DNA of 34,114 nucleotides from Terriglobia bacterium (lineage in GTDB: Bacteria > Acidobacteriota > Terriglobia > Terriglobales > Acidobacteriaceae), in assembly GCA_020073645.1 (NCBI GenBank), contig JAIQET010000050.1, positions 1 through 34,114 on the forward strand. The letters are read 5' to 3'. Below, in pieces: positions 5,615 to 14,563 of this stretch (its first letter is position 1; each line of letters opens with the position of its first letter). The position numbers and the translations under genes were made by a program. The notes below the pieces were generated by a model. It ran no database searches. It was not told the origin of the DNA and was given only the letters and a program-made list of their open reading frames with translations.

Positions 5615-8341
5615 CTACTTCTTCTCGGAGTCCTGGATCAATACGACGTCGGAAGGGGAGTCTCCGCGCATCAGGGCGAGGCTCTTGCCGTCGAGCGACC
5701 ACTGGTAGGAATAAATCTTGAGGGAATCGAAGTTGGTCAGTGGGCGGCCGGGACTGCCGTCCAGCGGTTGCAGCCAGAGATTGTCCACGCCTTTTTCGCG
5801 GATGGGGTAAACGATGGTTTTCCCGTCCGGACTGAAGCGCAACTGTCCGGAATGCCGCGGATCGTACTCGAAGGTGCGCAACACCTGACCGGAATCAGTG
5901 GACAACAGCAAAATGATGGGTCTTTGCGCCTTGAAATCGTAGGTCCCCAGGACAAGAGTTCGTCCGTCAGGAGCGAAGTCATACAACCCGCCGAATTCTA
6001 CGAAGGAACTGGTCGCGGGCTGCGGCGCTCCGCCGTCGATGGGAACTTTCATCAGCGCGCGAGTCGATCGCATCACGTAGAAGACCCACTTCGCATCGGG
6101 CGAGCATACGGGGTTTTCATCATCTTTTCCCTGGGTCAGTTGCAGCATGCCGGTCCCGTCGGCATCGCTGCGCCAGATGCTGCGGGTAAAGGTCTTCACA
6201 TCGCCGCGGCTGAACACGACGTGCCCATCGGAACAGCCATAGGGTTGTCCGGCGGTCGCAGCCAGGGTGCTGGTGGTCTTGCCGTCCAGACCCGTGAGTT
6301 CGATGCCCAGACCCTGTTCCACGAGCAGTCTGCCATCCTTGGTCCAAGCGACCGAGTTCCCCAGTTCTTCGGAGGAGATTCGCCTGGCGTCGGAGTAGTC
6401 CGTTTTCTCTCCCGGACTCAAGTACAAATCCCGCTCGGACTGTTGCATGATGGTGGCGATCGTCGAGCCGTCGGAGGAGACGCTGAGCGTGTTGTAGTCG
6501 TTGGTGTCCGCCGTGATGGCATGGAACTGCCCGTCAGGATAACTGACCAGTGCAATCTGGTTTCGCTGGAGTTGCAGGTCCAGGTTGGTAAAGATGACGG
6601 CCAAGGCCTTTCCGGTGGGTAACCAGGCAGCATCTTTAAGAAACGTGCCTTTGGATGTCCACACCGGTTTGCGGGCGCCGGTGGTGGGATCGATGGAGAC
6701 GATCATGCCCAGATTCTCGCCACTGGGAACCTGGTAGGCGGCGATGGCCTTTCCATCCGGCGACCAGAGGGGTTGGGCGAGGGTTTCGCTGGCCGGGCCG
6801 CTGACCAGTAATTTTTCATTGCTGCCGTCAGCGTTGGCGATAAGCACATTGAACTTGCCGGGCTCGGGATCATTGGAGCGCTGGAAAACAAAACGCTGCC
6901 CGTCGGGAGAAAAGCTGGGATCGCTGTCAATATCCTTCACCAGCAACTGGGCATTTCCTCCCAGCACCGGGGTGCGATAGAGATCAAACTCCAGCGACTG
7001 AGGTCCGCTGGCTGGTTCGGTGTGGGAGTAGTAAATGGAACTGCCGTCGGGGGCGAAGCGCAGGGCATTGTACTGAACGTGAGCGGCGGGGACGATTTGC
7101 ACATTGCTGTCGCTGGCCAGGTGACGAAGCCACAACGACTCCAGGCCTTCTTCATTGAGCACGTAGGCCATGTACTTTCCGTCGGGAGACATGGCGGCAA
7201 GGCGGGCGTTGTGGGTCCCGCTGATCTTGGTGACTTTGACGTTCTGGAACGGCACGTTACGGCTGGAGAAGAGCAGGGAGTAGATTCCGAAACCGGCGGC
7301 GGCGACCAACAGCAATGCCGTGGCGAGTATCAAGCCCATGCCGGTCTTATGTTGCCGAGCGGTGGCCAGCAATACCGAACTGCTGGAGGTATGCTCCGCT
7401 GCCGGCGCGGGTGTCGTGCCGCTGCTGATGGGAATGGCGCCGGACTCGGCCACGCGTTCCCGCCCGGATTCAGTGTCGCGCTTCAGCCGCTTCAGTTCGC
7501 TCTTCAACTCGGCGGCTGACTGATAGCGCAAATCGCGGTCTTTCTCCAGCGACCTGCTGATGACGTCTTCCAGCTTCGGCGGAAGCTTGGGATTCAAGCG
7601 GAGCGGAGGCACCGGGGCGCGGTTGAGGATGCCGTCAAAAATGGTTGCGGAAGTATCGCCCTGGAACGGCACCATCCCCGTGGCCATTTCGTATAACACC
7701 GCCCCGAAGGAGAAAAGGTCGGAGCGCGCATCCAGGTCCTTGCCCTTGGCCTGCTCCGGGGACATGTAGGCGACGGTGCCCAGCGCCGTACCGGGGCTGG
7801 TGAGGTGTTCGGCGCTTACCGGGGAGGTGACCTCTCCCAACACCCCGTCGCTGGCCAACGCGGCGCTCTCCCGGGTCACTTTCGCCAGGCCGAAATCGAG
7901 AATCTTGGCGTGACCGCGCTTGGTGATGAAGATGTTGGCCGGCTTTATGTCGCGGTGAATGATGCCCTCGGCGTGGGCGGCATCGAGCGCGTCGGCAACT
8001 TCGATCGCCAGCGAGAGGAGAGTCTCAACCTCCAGCGGCCGTCCCGCGATCAGGTGCTTCAGCGTGATCCCGTCCAGGTACTCCATGACGATGAACGCCT
8101 GGCCACCTTGCTCGCCAATGTCATAGATAGTGCAGATTCCGGGGTGATTGAGAGCGGATGCAGCCTGCGCCTCGCGCTGGAAACGGCTCAAAGCCTGGGC
8201 ATCGCGAGCGACTTCATCGGGCAGGAACTTGAGGGCGACAAACCGGTGGAGGCGGGTGTCCTCGGCCTTGTAAACTACGCCCATACCACCGCCGCCGAGC
8301 TTTTCGACGATGCGGTAGTGGGAGATCGTCTGGCCAATCAT
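5615..8341 (-). CDS. Transmembrane Ser/Thr protein kinase with WD40/TolB-like propeller
   Basis: 908 residues. Residues 10-280 are a complete PknB-type kinase domain: glycine loop [17 protein letters not shown] lysine in VALKFL (K38), catalytic HRDIKPAN (129-136), DFGLAK (149-154), and APE-equivalent MSPEQAKG. A juxtamembrane linker follows, then one membrane segment at about 336-357. The C-terminal 540 residues contain repeated SPDGKxxxY/F motifs ([40 protein letters not shown]), the PD40/WD40-like beta-propeller signature. Thus a cytoplasmic kinase is joined to a probably periplasmic propeller sensor, a design expanded in Acidobacteria. Ligand and targets are unknown. The ATG at 8341 is followed at once by the conserved [10 protein letters not shown] start. 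The gene is divergent from the 8500 gene, so a regulatory spacer lies between them. Confidence 0.93.
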   Translation of the reverse strand: MIGQTISHYRIVEKLGGGGMGVVYKAEDTRLHRFVALKFLPDEVARDAQALSRFQREAQAASALNHPGICTIYDIGEQGGQAFIVMEYLDGITLKHLIAGRPLEVETLLSLAIEVADALDAAHAEGIIHRDIKPANIFITKRGHAKILDFGLAKVTRESAALASDGVLGEVTSPVSAEHLTSPGTALGTVAYMSPEQAKGKDLDARSDLFSFGAVLYEMATGMVPFQGDTSATIFDGILNRAPVPPLRLNPKLPPKLEDVISRSLEKDRDLRYQSAAELKSELKRLKRDTESGRERVAESGAIPISSGTTPAPAAEHTSSSSVLLATARQHKTGMGLILATALLLVAAAGFGIYSLLFSSRNVPFQNVKVTKISGTHNARLAAMSPDGKYMAYVLNEEGLESLWLRHLASDSNVQIVPAAHVQYNALRFAPDGSSIYYSHTEPASGPQSLEFDLYRTPVLGGNAQLLVKDIDSDPSFSPDGQRFVFQRSNDPEPGKFNVLIANADGSNEKLLVSGPASETLAQPLWSPDGKAIAAYQVPSGENLGMIVSIDPTTGARKPVWTSKGTFLKDAAWLPTGKALAVIFTNLDLQLQRNQIALVSYPDGQFHAITADTNDYNTLSVSSDGSTIATIMQQSERDLYLSPGEKTDYSDARRISSEELGNSVAWTKDGRLLVEQGLGIELTGLDGKTTSTLAATAGQPYGCSDGHVVFSRGDVKTFTRSIWRSDADGTGMLQLTQGKDDENPVCSPDAKWVFYVMRSTRALMKVPIDGGAPQPATSSFVEFGGLYDFAPDGRTLVLGTYDFKAQRPIILLLSTDSGQVLRTFEYDPRHSGQLRFSPDGKTIVYPIREKGVDNLWLQPLDGSPGRPLTNFDSLKIYSYQWSLDGKSLALMRGDSPSDVVLIQDSEKK

Positions 8342-8499
8342 GGAGTGCGGTTATGGTAGGCGGGTGGTGAGGGCAAGTCAAACGGCCGCTGCCCGGGCTG
8401 ATGCTAGCCTGGGTGCGGAACTTTCTCCGCCACCCTTCCGTACCCTAGATTGAGAGCAGCTGAAGAGGCGCGCGAACGGCGCGGCGGAGGAGAGGCATT

Positions 8500-8853
8500 A
8501 TGGATGGAGATCTGATTGGTTTGGTCGCCGTAATTATGTTCCTGGGCATCCCGATTGCGGCGATGTACACGTTTTATCGGGTGCGGAAGCTGCGTACCGA
8601 GGAACGGTTGGCCGCCATTGCCCGGGGCGTGAATGTGCCCATGCAGCCGGAGCTTCCCGAGGCGGCGCGTTCACGGCGGGCAGGCATTCTGCTGGTGGCC
8701 GCGGCGCTGGGCTACATGGGCACCTTCGCACTCATCGCGCGGGTGGAATATGACGCCTGGATGGCGGCCGCTTTCGGCATCATTCCGCTGGCCGTCGGCC
8801 TGGGATTCTTCCTGGATTCAGCGCTGATCCGCCGCGACCTGCGGGCTTCCTGA
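8500..8853 (+). CDS. Small membrane protein, DUF6249-like
   Basis: 117 residues from ATG 8500, preceded by GGAGGAGAGG at good spacing. One membrane helix lies at about 5-24, followed by a basic segment (YRVRKLRTEERLAAIARG). Then come a cytoplasmic linker with VNVPMQPE and two helices at about 62-80 and 88-106. The order helix, RKxRxxERLAAIARGV, double helix fits the DUF6249 small membrane proteins often found beside ECF sigma factors and kinases. The function of that family is unknown. It is divergent from the kinase gene and has no operon partner on its strand. Confidence 0.75.
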   Translation: MDGDLIGLVAVIMFLGIPIAAMYTFYRVRKLRTEERLAAIARGVNVPMQPELPEAARSRRAGILLVAAALGYMGTFALIARVEYDAWMAAAFGIIPLAVGLGFFLDSALIRRDLRAS

Positions 8854-8955
8854 GCGGGTGCACGGTGCGAAGGAACGCACCGGCACAGGTACACTCGGTT
8901 CGATCAATGATTTTGTGGGAGGGCACGGCTTCCCCAGTTGCGGGAAGAGATGCGG

Positions 8956-9028
8956 CAGGTACCTCAGCGGCTGAAGCCGCCTGATTCCTCGGAGTTATCG
9001 CAGCGCTGAAGCGCTGCGCCACCTAAAA
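8956..9028. repeat. Dispersed REP family B, copy 1
   Basis: This 73-bp unit contains two palindromes, CGGCTGAAGCCG and CAGCGCTGAAGCGCTG, between CAGGTACCTC and CGCCACCTAAAA. A second copy is at 17297-17370, with the palindromes conserved and the central spacer different. The rest of the 8854-9069 gap shows nothing else. Confidence 0.8.
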
Positions 9029-9069
9029 TCGGATCAACTTCCATCACAGGTGCAGATTGAGAAGTAACC

Positions 9070-9975
9070 CTACTTGGCCCGGGGATGGGTCTGGTCGTAC
9101 ACCTGGAGCACGTGCTTGATGGAGAGCTGGGTGTAGCGCTGGGTGGTGGAGAGACGCTCGTGGCCGAGCATTTCCTGGATGGCGCGCAGGTCGGCGCCTT
9201 CCTCGAGCATGTGGGTGCCGAAAGCATGGCGCAGCGTGTGCGGATGCACGTCGGGGGAGAGTCCCTTGGCGACAGCGATCTTCTTGATGATGCGGCCTAC
9301 GCTGCGAGTGGTGAGGCGACCGCCGCGGCGGTTGATGAGCAGCGCCTGCGAGTTTTTCTTGCGCGCGGCTAACATCTGTTGACGCGCCGGCAGGTAGGTG
9401 GCGAGTGCGGTTTTGACCGAGTCTCCGAAGGGGACGTAGCGTTCTTTCTTGCCTTTGCCGCGGATAAGAATGGCTTCACTGCTCAGGCGGATGTTGTCCA
9501 GATTGATGCCGATCAGTTCCGAATTGCGGATACCGCAGCCATAGAGCAACTCGAGCATGAGGCGATCGCGTTCGGGGAAGGCTGCGACCTCGGGCATTTG
9601 GCCGTCGAGGACGGTGTTCATCTCCTCGATGGTGGGCACGCGGGGGAGCTTCTTGGGTAGCTTCGGGGTGGAGACCAGCGCCGCAGGATTCTGCTCCACC
9701 ACGCCCTCCTGCGCCAGCCAGCGGTAGAGCGACCGTACCGCCGCTAGTGCGCGAGCTACCGAAGTCTTGCCCAACCCCTTTTCGTAAAGATGAGAAAGGA
9801 ATCCGCGGATGGCGACGTGATCAATGTCCCGCCAGGAGCGGGGTCCCACATAAGCGGTGAAATTTTCCAGGTCCCCGGCATACGCCTTGATGGTGTGCGG
9901 CGAGGCATTGCGCTCGCGCAGGGTGCGCAGGAACTGGGAGACGGATTTCTCGACCACGGTGCGGGGCTTATTCAT
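9070..9975 (-). CDS. xerC: Tyrosine recombinase XerC-like
   Basis: 301 residues, the usual Xer length. An N-terminal SAM-like core-binding domain (about 8-90) is followed by the catalytic domain. The full active-site set is visible: R150 (GCGIRNSEL), K174 ([12 protein letters not shown]), H246-TL-R249 ([11 protein letters not shown]), H272 ([10 protein letters not shown]) and nucleophile Y281. It should cleave and rejoin DNA as one half of a heterotetramer, resolving chromosome dimers at dif with XerD. It lies 90 bp downstream of a second Xer gene on the same strand. Which of the two is the true XerC was judged only from general sequence character, so the names could be swapped. It lacks phage-integrase N-terminal additions. 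Confidence 0.85.
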   Translation of the reverse strand: MNKPRTVVEKSVSQFLRTLRERNASPHTIKAYAGDLENFTAYVGPRSWRDIDHVAIRGFLSHLYEKGLGKTSVARALAAVRSLYRWLAQEGVVEQNPAALVSTPKLPKKLPRVPTIEEMNTVLDGQMPEVAAFPERDRLMLELLYGCGIRNSELIGINLDNIRLSSEAILIRGKGKKERYVPFGDSVKTALATYLPARQQMLAARKKNSQALLINRRGGRLTTRSVGRIIKKIAVAKGLSPDVHPHTLRHAFGTHMLEEGADLRAIQEMLGHERLSTTQRYTQLSIKHVLQVYDQTHPRAK

Positions 9976-10065
9976 TGTTGATTTTTGATTGCTGATTGAT
10001 AAACCCGAATCGCCAGCTCTCTCTTGGCTAAATCAACAATCAAAATTCAACAATCAACAATTGAT
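9976..10065. repeat. AT-rich inverted repeat between the two xer genes
   Basis: TTGTTGATTTTTGATTG near 9977 is nearly complementary to CAATCAAAATTCAACAA near 10037, and AATCAAC-type heptamers recur on the right arm. The spacer is strikingly AT-rich against high-GC flanking genes. Such (T)CAACAA heptamer runs occur as dispersed repeats. A recombinase-binding role is only speculation. Confidence 0.5.
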
Positions 10066-11085
10066 TCACCGCGCTTTGGCGCGGGGATGGTGCTTCTGGT
10101 ACACGTTCTTCAGCCGGTCGAGCGCGAGGTGGGTGTACACCTGGGTGGTGCCGATATCGGCGTGGCCAAGGATGGTCTGCACGGTGCGCAGGTCGGCGCC
10201 GTTTTCCACCATGTGGGTGGCGCAACTGTGACGCAGCATGTGCGGGCTGGCGTTGCGCCCCGACGCGACCGAAGCCTGGCGCACCATCTGCCACACCCGC
10301 TGCCGCGTCAGCTTCCGCCCGCCACGCGCGAAGAACAGGAGCGGGGAAGTCTTTCCCGCGGCCAGCCCGGGGCGCCAATGCGTCATGTAGTCGGTCAGCG
10401 CATCCTGGGACGATCGTCCCAACGGTACGATCCTTTCTTTGTCACCTTTTCCTCGCACCAGCACATAGCCGAGATCGAGCTTCAAGTCTTCCAGCTTGAC
10501 TCCGATGATTTCCGAGACGCGCAGCGCCCCAGCGTAGAAAACTTCCAGCATGGCACGGTCGCGCGCGGCGATGGCTTCGGCTTCCTTGCGGTTGGAGGCA
10601 GGGTGGGGGCTGCGCAGCATGCTCTCTATTTCGTCCCGGGCGAGCGCCTTGGGCAGAACCTTCCACTGCTTGGGCGTGTCGATGTTGAGCGTGGGATCGT
10701 GCTCGATGACTTTGTCGAGCAGCAGGTAGCGATAGAGATGGCGCAGCGCGGAAAGCTTGCGGCCCACCGAACGGCCATCCACTTGATTGGAAAATAGCTG
10801 TTGGATGAAATCGCGCACATCGTTGCGGCGGGCGTTGCTCAGGGTACGTTTGCGCTTGTCCACGAAGCCCGCGAATTGGCCAATGTCAGTGGTGTAGGCG
10901 GAAACCGTGAGCGGCGCGAGGCCCTTCTCGATTTTCAGGTAGTCGAGAAAGCTGGAGACCAGGCGGGAATTGGCTTCGGAAGGCACAGGAGGAGTATGCG
11001 CGTTATCGGACGCTGGGAGAAGTGATGAGGTGGGTGCGGGGGAAGGCAAAAGCTTAACCGCAAAGGTCGCGAAGAACTGCCGCAA
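10066..11085 (-). CDS. xerD: Tyrosine recombinase XerD-like
   Basis: The catalytic domain is complete: Arg in GALRVSEIIG, Lys in RGKGDKERIVPLG, HMLRHSCATHM, LGHADIGTTQ and the nucleophile in VYTHL. The N-terminal core-binding domain begins at SRLVSSFLDYLKIEKG. The first 35-40 codons (from TTG 11085) are proline/serine-rich, lack a ribosome site, and partly come from a dispersed repeat, so the true start may be TTG 11049 or GTG 10986. Predicted partner of the neighbouring XerC in dif recombination. It is followed on the same strand by xerC and preceded by DUF72 and LigD-polymerase genes, a run of DNA-maintenance functions. Confidence 0.83.
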   Translation of the reverse strand: MRQFFATFAVKLLPSPAPTSSLLPASDNAHTPPVPSEANSRLVSSFLDYLKIEKGLAPLTVSAYTTDIGQFAGFVDKRKRTLSNARRNDVRDFIQQLFSNQVDGRSVGRKLSALRHLYRYLLLDKVIEHDPTLNIDTPKQWKVLPKALARDEIESMLRSPHPASNRKEAEAIAARDRAMLEVFYAGALRVSEIIGVKLEDLKLDLGYVLVRGKGDKERIVPLGRSSQDALTDYMTHWRPGLAAGKTSPLLFFARGGRKLTRQRVWQMVRQASVASGRNASPHMLRHSCATHMVENGADLRTVQTILGHADIGTTQVYTHLALDRLKNVYQKHHPRAKAR

Positions 11086-11106
11086 AGAACGCGAAGGGAC
11101 ACAGGC

Positions 11107-11826
11107 TTACTTTGTGGCGCTAACCTCTTTCAGCAGCTCTGCCGCATACATCGCTCCCTCGGGCGTCTCCTCGTGCTTGAAATATGCGAAGGCGTCGCGC
11201 CCTTGGCTGCGATGCTCTAGCAACCGGTCGACCATTACCCGCCGCTCCTCGGCGGTGTAGGTGGGCTTGCGATAGCGGTAGTAGCAAAAGTCGGCGGTCA
11301 CCACGTCGGGGGTGACGCGCTCCTCGGTCTCAGCCACGCAGAGAGCGCGGTTGTGCTTTTTCAGCAAGGCAAAAGTTTCGTCGGTAAACCAAGAGGCGTG
11401 GCGGAACTCGAACGCCGACGGCACGGCGCGGGGGAGAGTCGCCAAAAAGTCCGCGAGCAGGGAAGTGTCGGCTTTCAGGTTGGGCGGCAGTTGGAACAGC
11501 ACGGGGCCGAGCTTTGCGGCTTGTGCCAGGGGCTGAATGGTAGCCAGAAATCGTGGCACAAAATCCTCTGTGTTCTTCAGGCGCTTGATGTGGGTAATCA
11601 CCTGGTGGGCTTTGACGCCGAAGCGGAAGCCGACGGGTGTTTCCGCAATCCATTTCTGGATGGTGGTGTCTTTCACTAACTGCCGAAACGTAAAGTTGAC
11701 TTCGACGGTATTGAGCTGGGTGGCATAGTGCTGCAGGAAATTTTTCTGCGGCAGCTTGGCGGGATAGAAGTCGGGCTTCCAGCTGGGATAGGCCCATCCC
11801 GAAGTCCCCGCATAAAGTTGTGCCAT
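11107..11826 (-). CDS. DUF72 (YecE-like) family protein
   Basis: 239 residues covering the whole DUF72 domain, a TIM-barrel-like fold. Landmarks in order are YAGTSGWAYPSWKPDFYP, the LNTVEVNFTF segment, FRFGVKAHQVITHIKRL, GPVLFQLPPN, AFEFRHASWF, and a closing RYRKPTY...DAFAYFKHEE. DUF72 proteins are widespread. A biochemical role is not established; a link to DNA repair or Fe-S chemistry has been suggested, but nothing here proves it. The ATG at 11826 is followed directly by the conserved start. The gene lies 44 bp from the LigD-polymerase gene, same strand, plausibly one transcript. Confidence 0.88.
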   Translation of the reverse strand: MAQLYAGTSGWAYPSWKPDFYPAKLPQKNFLQHYATQLNTVEVNFTFRQLVKDTTIQKWIAETPVGFRFGVKAHQVITHIKRLKNTEDFVPRFLATIQPLAQAAKLGPVLFQLPPNLKADTSLLADFLATLPRAVPSAFEFRHASWFTDETFALLKKHNRALCVAETEERVTPDVVTADFCYYRYRKPTYTAEERRVMVDRLLEHRSQGRDAFAYFKHEETPEGAMYAAELLKEVSATK

Positions 11827-11870
11827 CGTTCACCTCGTGGAAAAGTCTTCTCAGCGATCTCCGCGAAACC

Positions 11871-12839
11871 TCAGCGCCCTCTGCGGTTCGAGGTCTTTCT
11901 TTCTTCTGCGGGCGGCGGCTGCTGGTTTCCTGCCAGGTTCGGTAATTCCTGCTTCAGCTTGAGCACTGGCTCGAACAGGTCGCCCATTTTCTCTGTCCGC
12001 TTCAGGACGTCGCCGGCTTCGAACACCAGCAGGCTAGCGTCTTTTCTCTTGAGACACCGCTCCACTTCTTCCCATTTCACCGGAGTGGAAACCGTGGGAT
12101 GCTCGCGTGCTCGCAAGGAGTAAACGCCGATGGTAGTCTTGTGCTCGTCGTTCTGGCTCCAGTCCACCAGCACCTTGCCCACGCGCAGCGCCTTCTTCAT
12201 GTCGGAGACCACCAGGTCACGGTGGCCGTTTTCGAGCAATCGCGCCAGGGCGTTGGCGAACGGCTTAGTGGCCTCGTAGGTCGTGGGCGTGTTCAGTGGA
12301 ACGTAGATCTGCAAGCCCTTCGAACCCGAAGTTTTGGGAAAGCTCTGCAGGCCGAGGCGCTCGAAAATGTCGCGCAGCCACATCCCCACCTGCGCACATT
12401 GCACGACGTCAGCCGGCGGCCCGGGGTCGAGGTCGAACACCATCATGGTCGGACAATAAATATCTTTCGCCAGCGAAAGCGAAGGATGGAGCTCGAGCGA
12501 AGCCAGGTTCGCCACCCACACCAGCGTGGGCAGGTCGTTGGCCAGAACGTAATTTACATTGCGGTGATTCCCCTCACTCCAGATCGCAACGGTCTTCACC
12601 CATTCGGGCTTGTGGGTGGGCGCGTTCTTCTCGTAGAAATATTCCTGGTCTACGCCTTCGGGATAGCGCTTGAGGGTGAGCGGACGCCCGGCAAAGTGGG
12701 GCAGCAGCGCGGGCGCGATGCGCACGTAGTAGTCGATCACCTGTCCCTTGGTGAAGCCTGCCGCGGGATACAGGACCTTGTCGAGGTTCGACAACGACAG
12801 CTTCTTGCCGTCAACGTCAACTACGGTTGTTTTGCTCAC
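11871..12839 (-). CDS. Stand-alone LigD-type primase/polymerase (PolDom)
   Basis: 322 residues matching only the polymerase domain of bacterial LigD (archaeo-eukaryotic primase fold). Metal-binding Asps are D136 and D138 (VFDLDPG) and D226 (VLVDWSQN). SGSKGLQIYVPL (171-182) is the nucleotide-binding motif, and NLDKVLYPAAGFTKG is the characteristic N-terminus. No ligase or phosphoesterase domain is attached, and neither Ku nor a DNA ligase is in this window. Established role: template-directed or template-independent NTP addition during non-homologous end joining. The 40 C-terminal residues are polar and basic. The ATG start is at 12839; its downstream neighbour is DUF72. Confidence 0.9.
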   Translation of the reverse strand: MSKTTVVDVDGKKLSLSNLDKVLYPAAGFTKGQVIDYYVRIAPALLPHFAGRPLTLKRYPEGVDQEYFYEKNAPTHKPEWVKTVAIWSEGNHRNVNYVLANDLPTLVWVANLASLELHPSLSLAKDIYCPTMMVFDLDPGPPADVVQCAQVGMWLRDIFERLGLQSFPKTSGSKGLQIYVPLNTPTTYEATKPFANALARLLENGHRDLVVSDMKKALRVGKVLVDWSQNDEHKTTIGVYSLRAREHPTVSTPVKWEEVERCLKRKDASLLVFEAGDVLKRTEKMGDLFEPVLKLKQELPNLAGNQQPPPAEERKTSNRRGR

Positions 12840-12918
12840 TCTGCCTCTGCGTCCGCCTCGGTGGTGCAGGTGGTCGGCGTCTAGTATAGCGGCCTGAGCG
12901 TTGGCTCATGGCCGGGGC

Positions 12919-12940
12919 GAGACGTAGCAAGCTACGTCTC
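12919..12940. repeat. Perfect 22-bp palindrome, dispersed type
   Basis: GAGACGTAGC, AA, GCTACGTCTC: a 10-bp perfect stem in the divergent spacer between the LigD-polymerase and M16 genes. This palindrome is familiar as an intergenic repeat in several phyla. Confidence 0.75.
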
Positions 12941-12965
12941 TACAGAAGAGTTATTAAGCGGCTGT

Positions 12966-12995
12966 TTGACAACCTCCCCTCCCGCCACGTAATTT
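12966..12995 (+). promoter_or_regulatory. Possible sigma70-type promoter of the M16 operon
   Basis: TTGACA (12966-12971), an 18-bp spacer and TAATTT (12990-12995) lie 44 bases before the ATG at 13040. The -35 box is perfect and the -10 box fair. Confidence 0.45.
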
Positions 12996-13039
12996 CAAAC
13001 TTCTGCCCCTCATTCCCGTCTAATTGCTGTGGAGGTTCG

Positions 13040-14563
13040 ATGAAATCCCGCGCACTTAGGTTCCTGGCACTGATTCTGCTGCTCTGCGCGCTGGCGGCCG
13101 CCCAGGATATCGCTTCCTTCGAGAAGCGCATCACGGTTAAGAAGCTGGACAACGGCCTGACCGTGGTCATCTGCGAGCGTCCGGAAGCGCCCGTGTTTTC
13201 CTTCTTCACTCACGTGGATGCCGGCTCGGCGCAGGATCCTCTGGGCAAGACCGGCCTGGCCCACATGTTCGAGCACATGGCGTTCAAGGGCACCGACAAG
13301 ATTGGGACCACGGATTACGCCGCGGAGAAGGTCGCGCTGGCGAAAGTGGAACAAGCCTACTCGGCTTATATCGAGGAGCGCGACAAGCGCACCGGCCGCG
13401 ACGAGCAGAAGCTCAAGGATCTCGACAAACAGTGGAAGGATGCCGTCAAAGCGGCGAACAAGTACGTCAAGCCGAACGAGTTCGGCCAGATCGTGGAGAG
13501 CAATGGCGGCGAGGGTATGAACGCTTTCACCAGCGACGACGAAACCGCCTACCACTATTCCTTCCCGGAAAACCGCTTGGAACTGTGGGCGTATCTCGAA
13601 TCCGAGCGCTTCCTGCACCCGGTCATGCGCCAGTTTTATGACGAGCGCAACGTGGTGATGGAGGAGCGCCGCATGCGCGTGGAGAGCAACCCCATCGGAC
13701 GCCTGCTGGAACAGTTCACCACGGCGGCGTTCCAGGCGCATCCGTACCAGCGCCCGACTGCGGGCTGGATGTCGGACCTCAATTCATTTTCCGCTACCGA
13801 TGCGGAGAAGTTCTTCCAGGAATACTACATTCCTTCGAACATGGTGGTTACGGTGGTGGGCGACGTGAAAGCGGCGCAGGCCATGTCCATGATCGCGAAA
13901 TATTTTGAGCGCATTCCGTCCGGTCCCGTGCCAGACGAGCGCACCACCAGCGAACCGTCGCAGAATGCCGAGCGCAGAGTGGTGCTGCACGAGATGGCGC
14001 AACCGATTTACCTCGAGGGTTACCACCGCCCCGACTACCGCAACCCGGACGATGCGGTTTATGACGCCATTGCCGACCTGATGTCGAATGGCCGCACCTC
14101 ACGGTTGTACCGCGCCTTGGTGCGTGACAAGAAGATCGCTTCCGACTCGGCGGGCTTTTCCGGATTGCCCGGGACCAAGTATCCCCACCTTTTCGCGTTC
14201 TATGCTGTACCTCTACCCGGCCATAAGCCGGAGGAGATGGCGGACGCCATCCACGCCGAGATTGAGAAGATCAAGAATGAGGACATCAGCGACGCCGAGC
14301 TCAAGATGATCAAGACACGGGCGAAAGCCAACCTGATCCGCGGACTGGCGGACAACGAGGGACTGGCCTTCCAATTGGGGAAGGCGCAAGCGGCGTACGG
14401 GGACTGGCGAGAACTTTTTCGCGAGGTGGACCGCATTGACAAGGTGACCAAGGCCGATATCCGGCGGGTGGCTAATCAGACTTTCGTTCCCACGAACCGA
14501 ACCGTGGGGATCATCGAAACCGTGGCCCCCGCGGCTGCAGGTACGCAGGGAGGCGCACAATGA
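13040..14563 (+). CDS. Exported M16 zinc metallopeptidase, catalytic subunit
   Basis: 507 residues. ATG 13040 is chosen because TGGAGG precedes it by five bases and it opens a clear signal peptide (MKSRALRFLALILLLCALAAAQ); the frame is open upstream to 12908. Zinc motif HxxEH is H75-MFE-H79 in GLAHMFEHMAFKGT, with the following glutamate probably in DERNVVMEERR (about 202-209). Between the two motifs is a charged helical insertion of about 50 residues (98-148), so spacing exceeds the classical 74-76. A second M16 half follows, including SNGRTSRLYRALVRDKKIA. The enzyme should degrade peptides in the periplasm. The stop overlaps the next gene's start (ATGA), indicating a coupled heterodimer. 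Confidence 0.92.
   Translation: MKSRALRFLALILLLCALAAAQDIASFEKRITVKKLDNGLTVVICERPEAPVFSFFTHVDAGSAQDPLGKTGLAHMFEHMAFKGTDKIGTTDYAAEKVALAKVEQAYSAYIEERDKRTGRDEQKLKDLDKQWKDAVKAANKYVKPNEFGQIVESNGGEGMNAFTSDDETAYHYSFPENRLELWAYLESERFLHPVMRQFYDERNVVMEERRMRVESNPIGRLLEQFTTAAFQAHPYQRPTAGWMSDLNSFSATDAEKFFQEYYIPSNMVVTVVGDVKAAQAMSMIAKYFERIPSGPVPDERTTSEPSQNAERRVVLHEMAQPIYLEGYHRPDYRNPDDAVYDAIADLMSNGRTSRLYRALVRDKKIASDSAGFSGLPGTKYPHLFAFYAVPLPGHKPEEMADAIHAEIEKIKNEDISDAELKMIKTRAKANLIRGLADNEGLAFQLGKAQAAYGDWRELFREVDRIDKVTKADIRRVANQTFVPTNRTVGIIETVAPAAAGTQGGAQ

Noticed and set aside
5546..6622. 358-residue plus-strand open frame
   Set aside because: Antisense to the kinase propeller region, which shows repeated SPDGK motifs in the other strand; the product has no recognisable domain.
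12908..13039. N-terminal extension of the M16 peptidase
   Set aside because: The extension covers a dispersed palindrome and a likely promoter; the ATG at 13040 has a strong ribosome site and a signal peptide.
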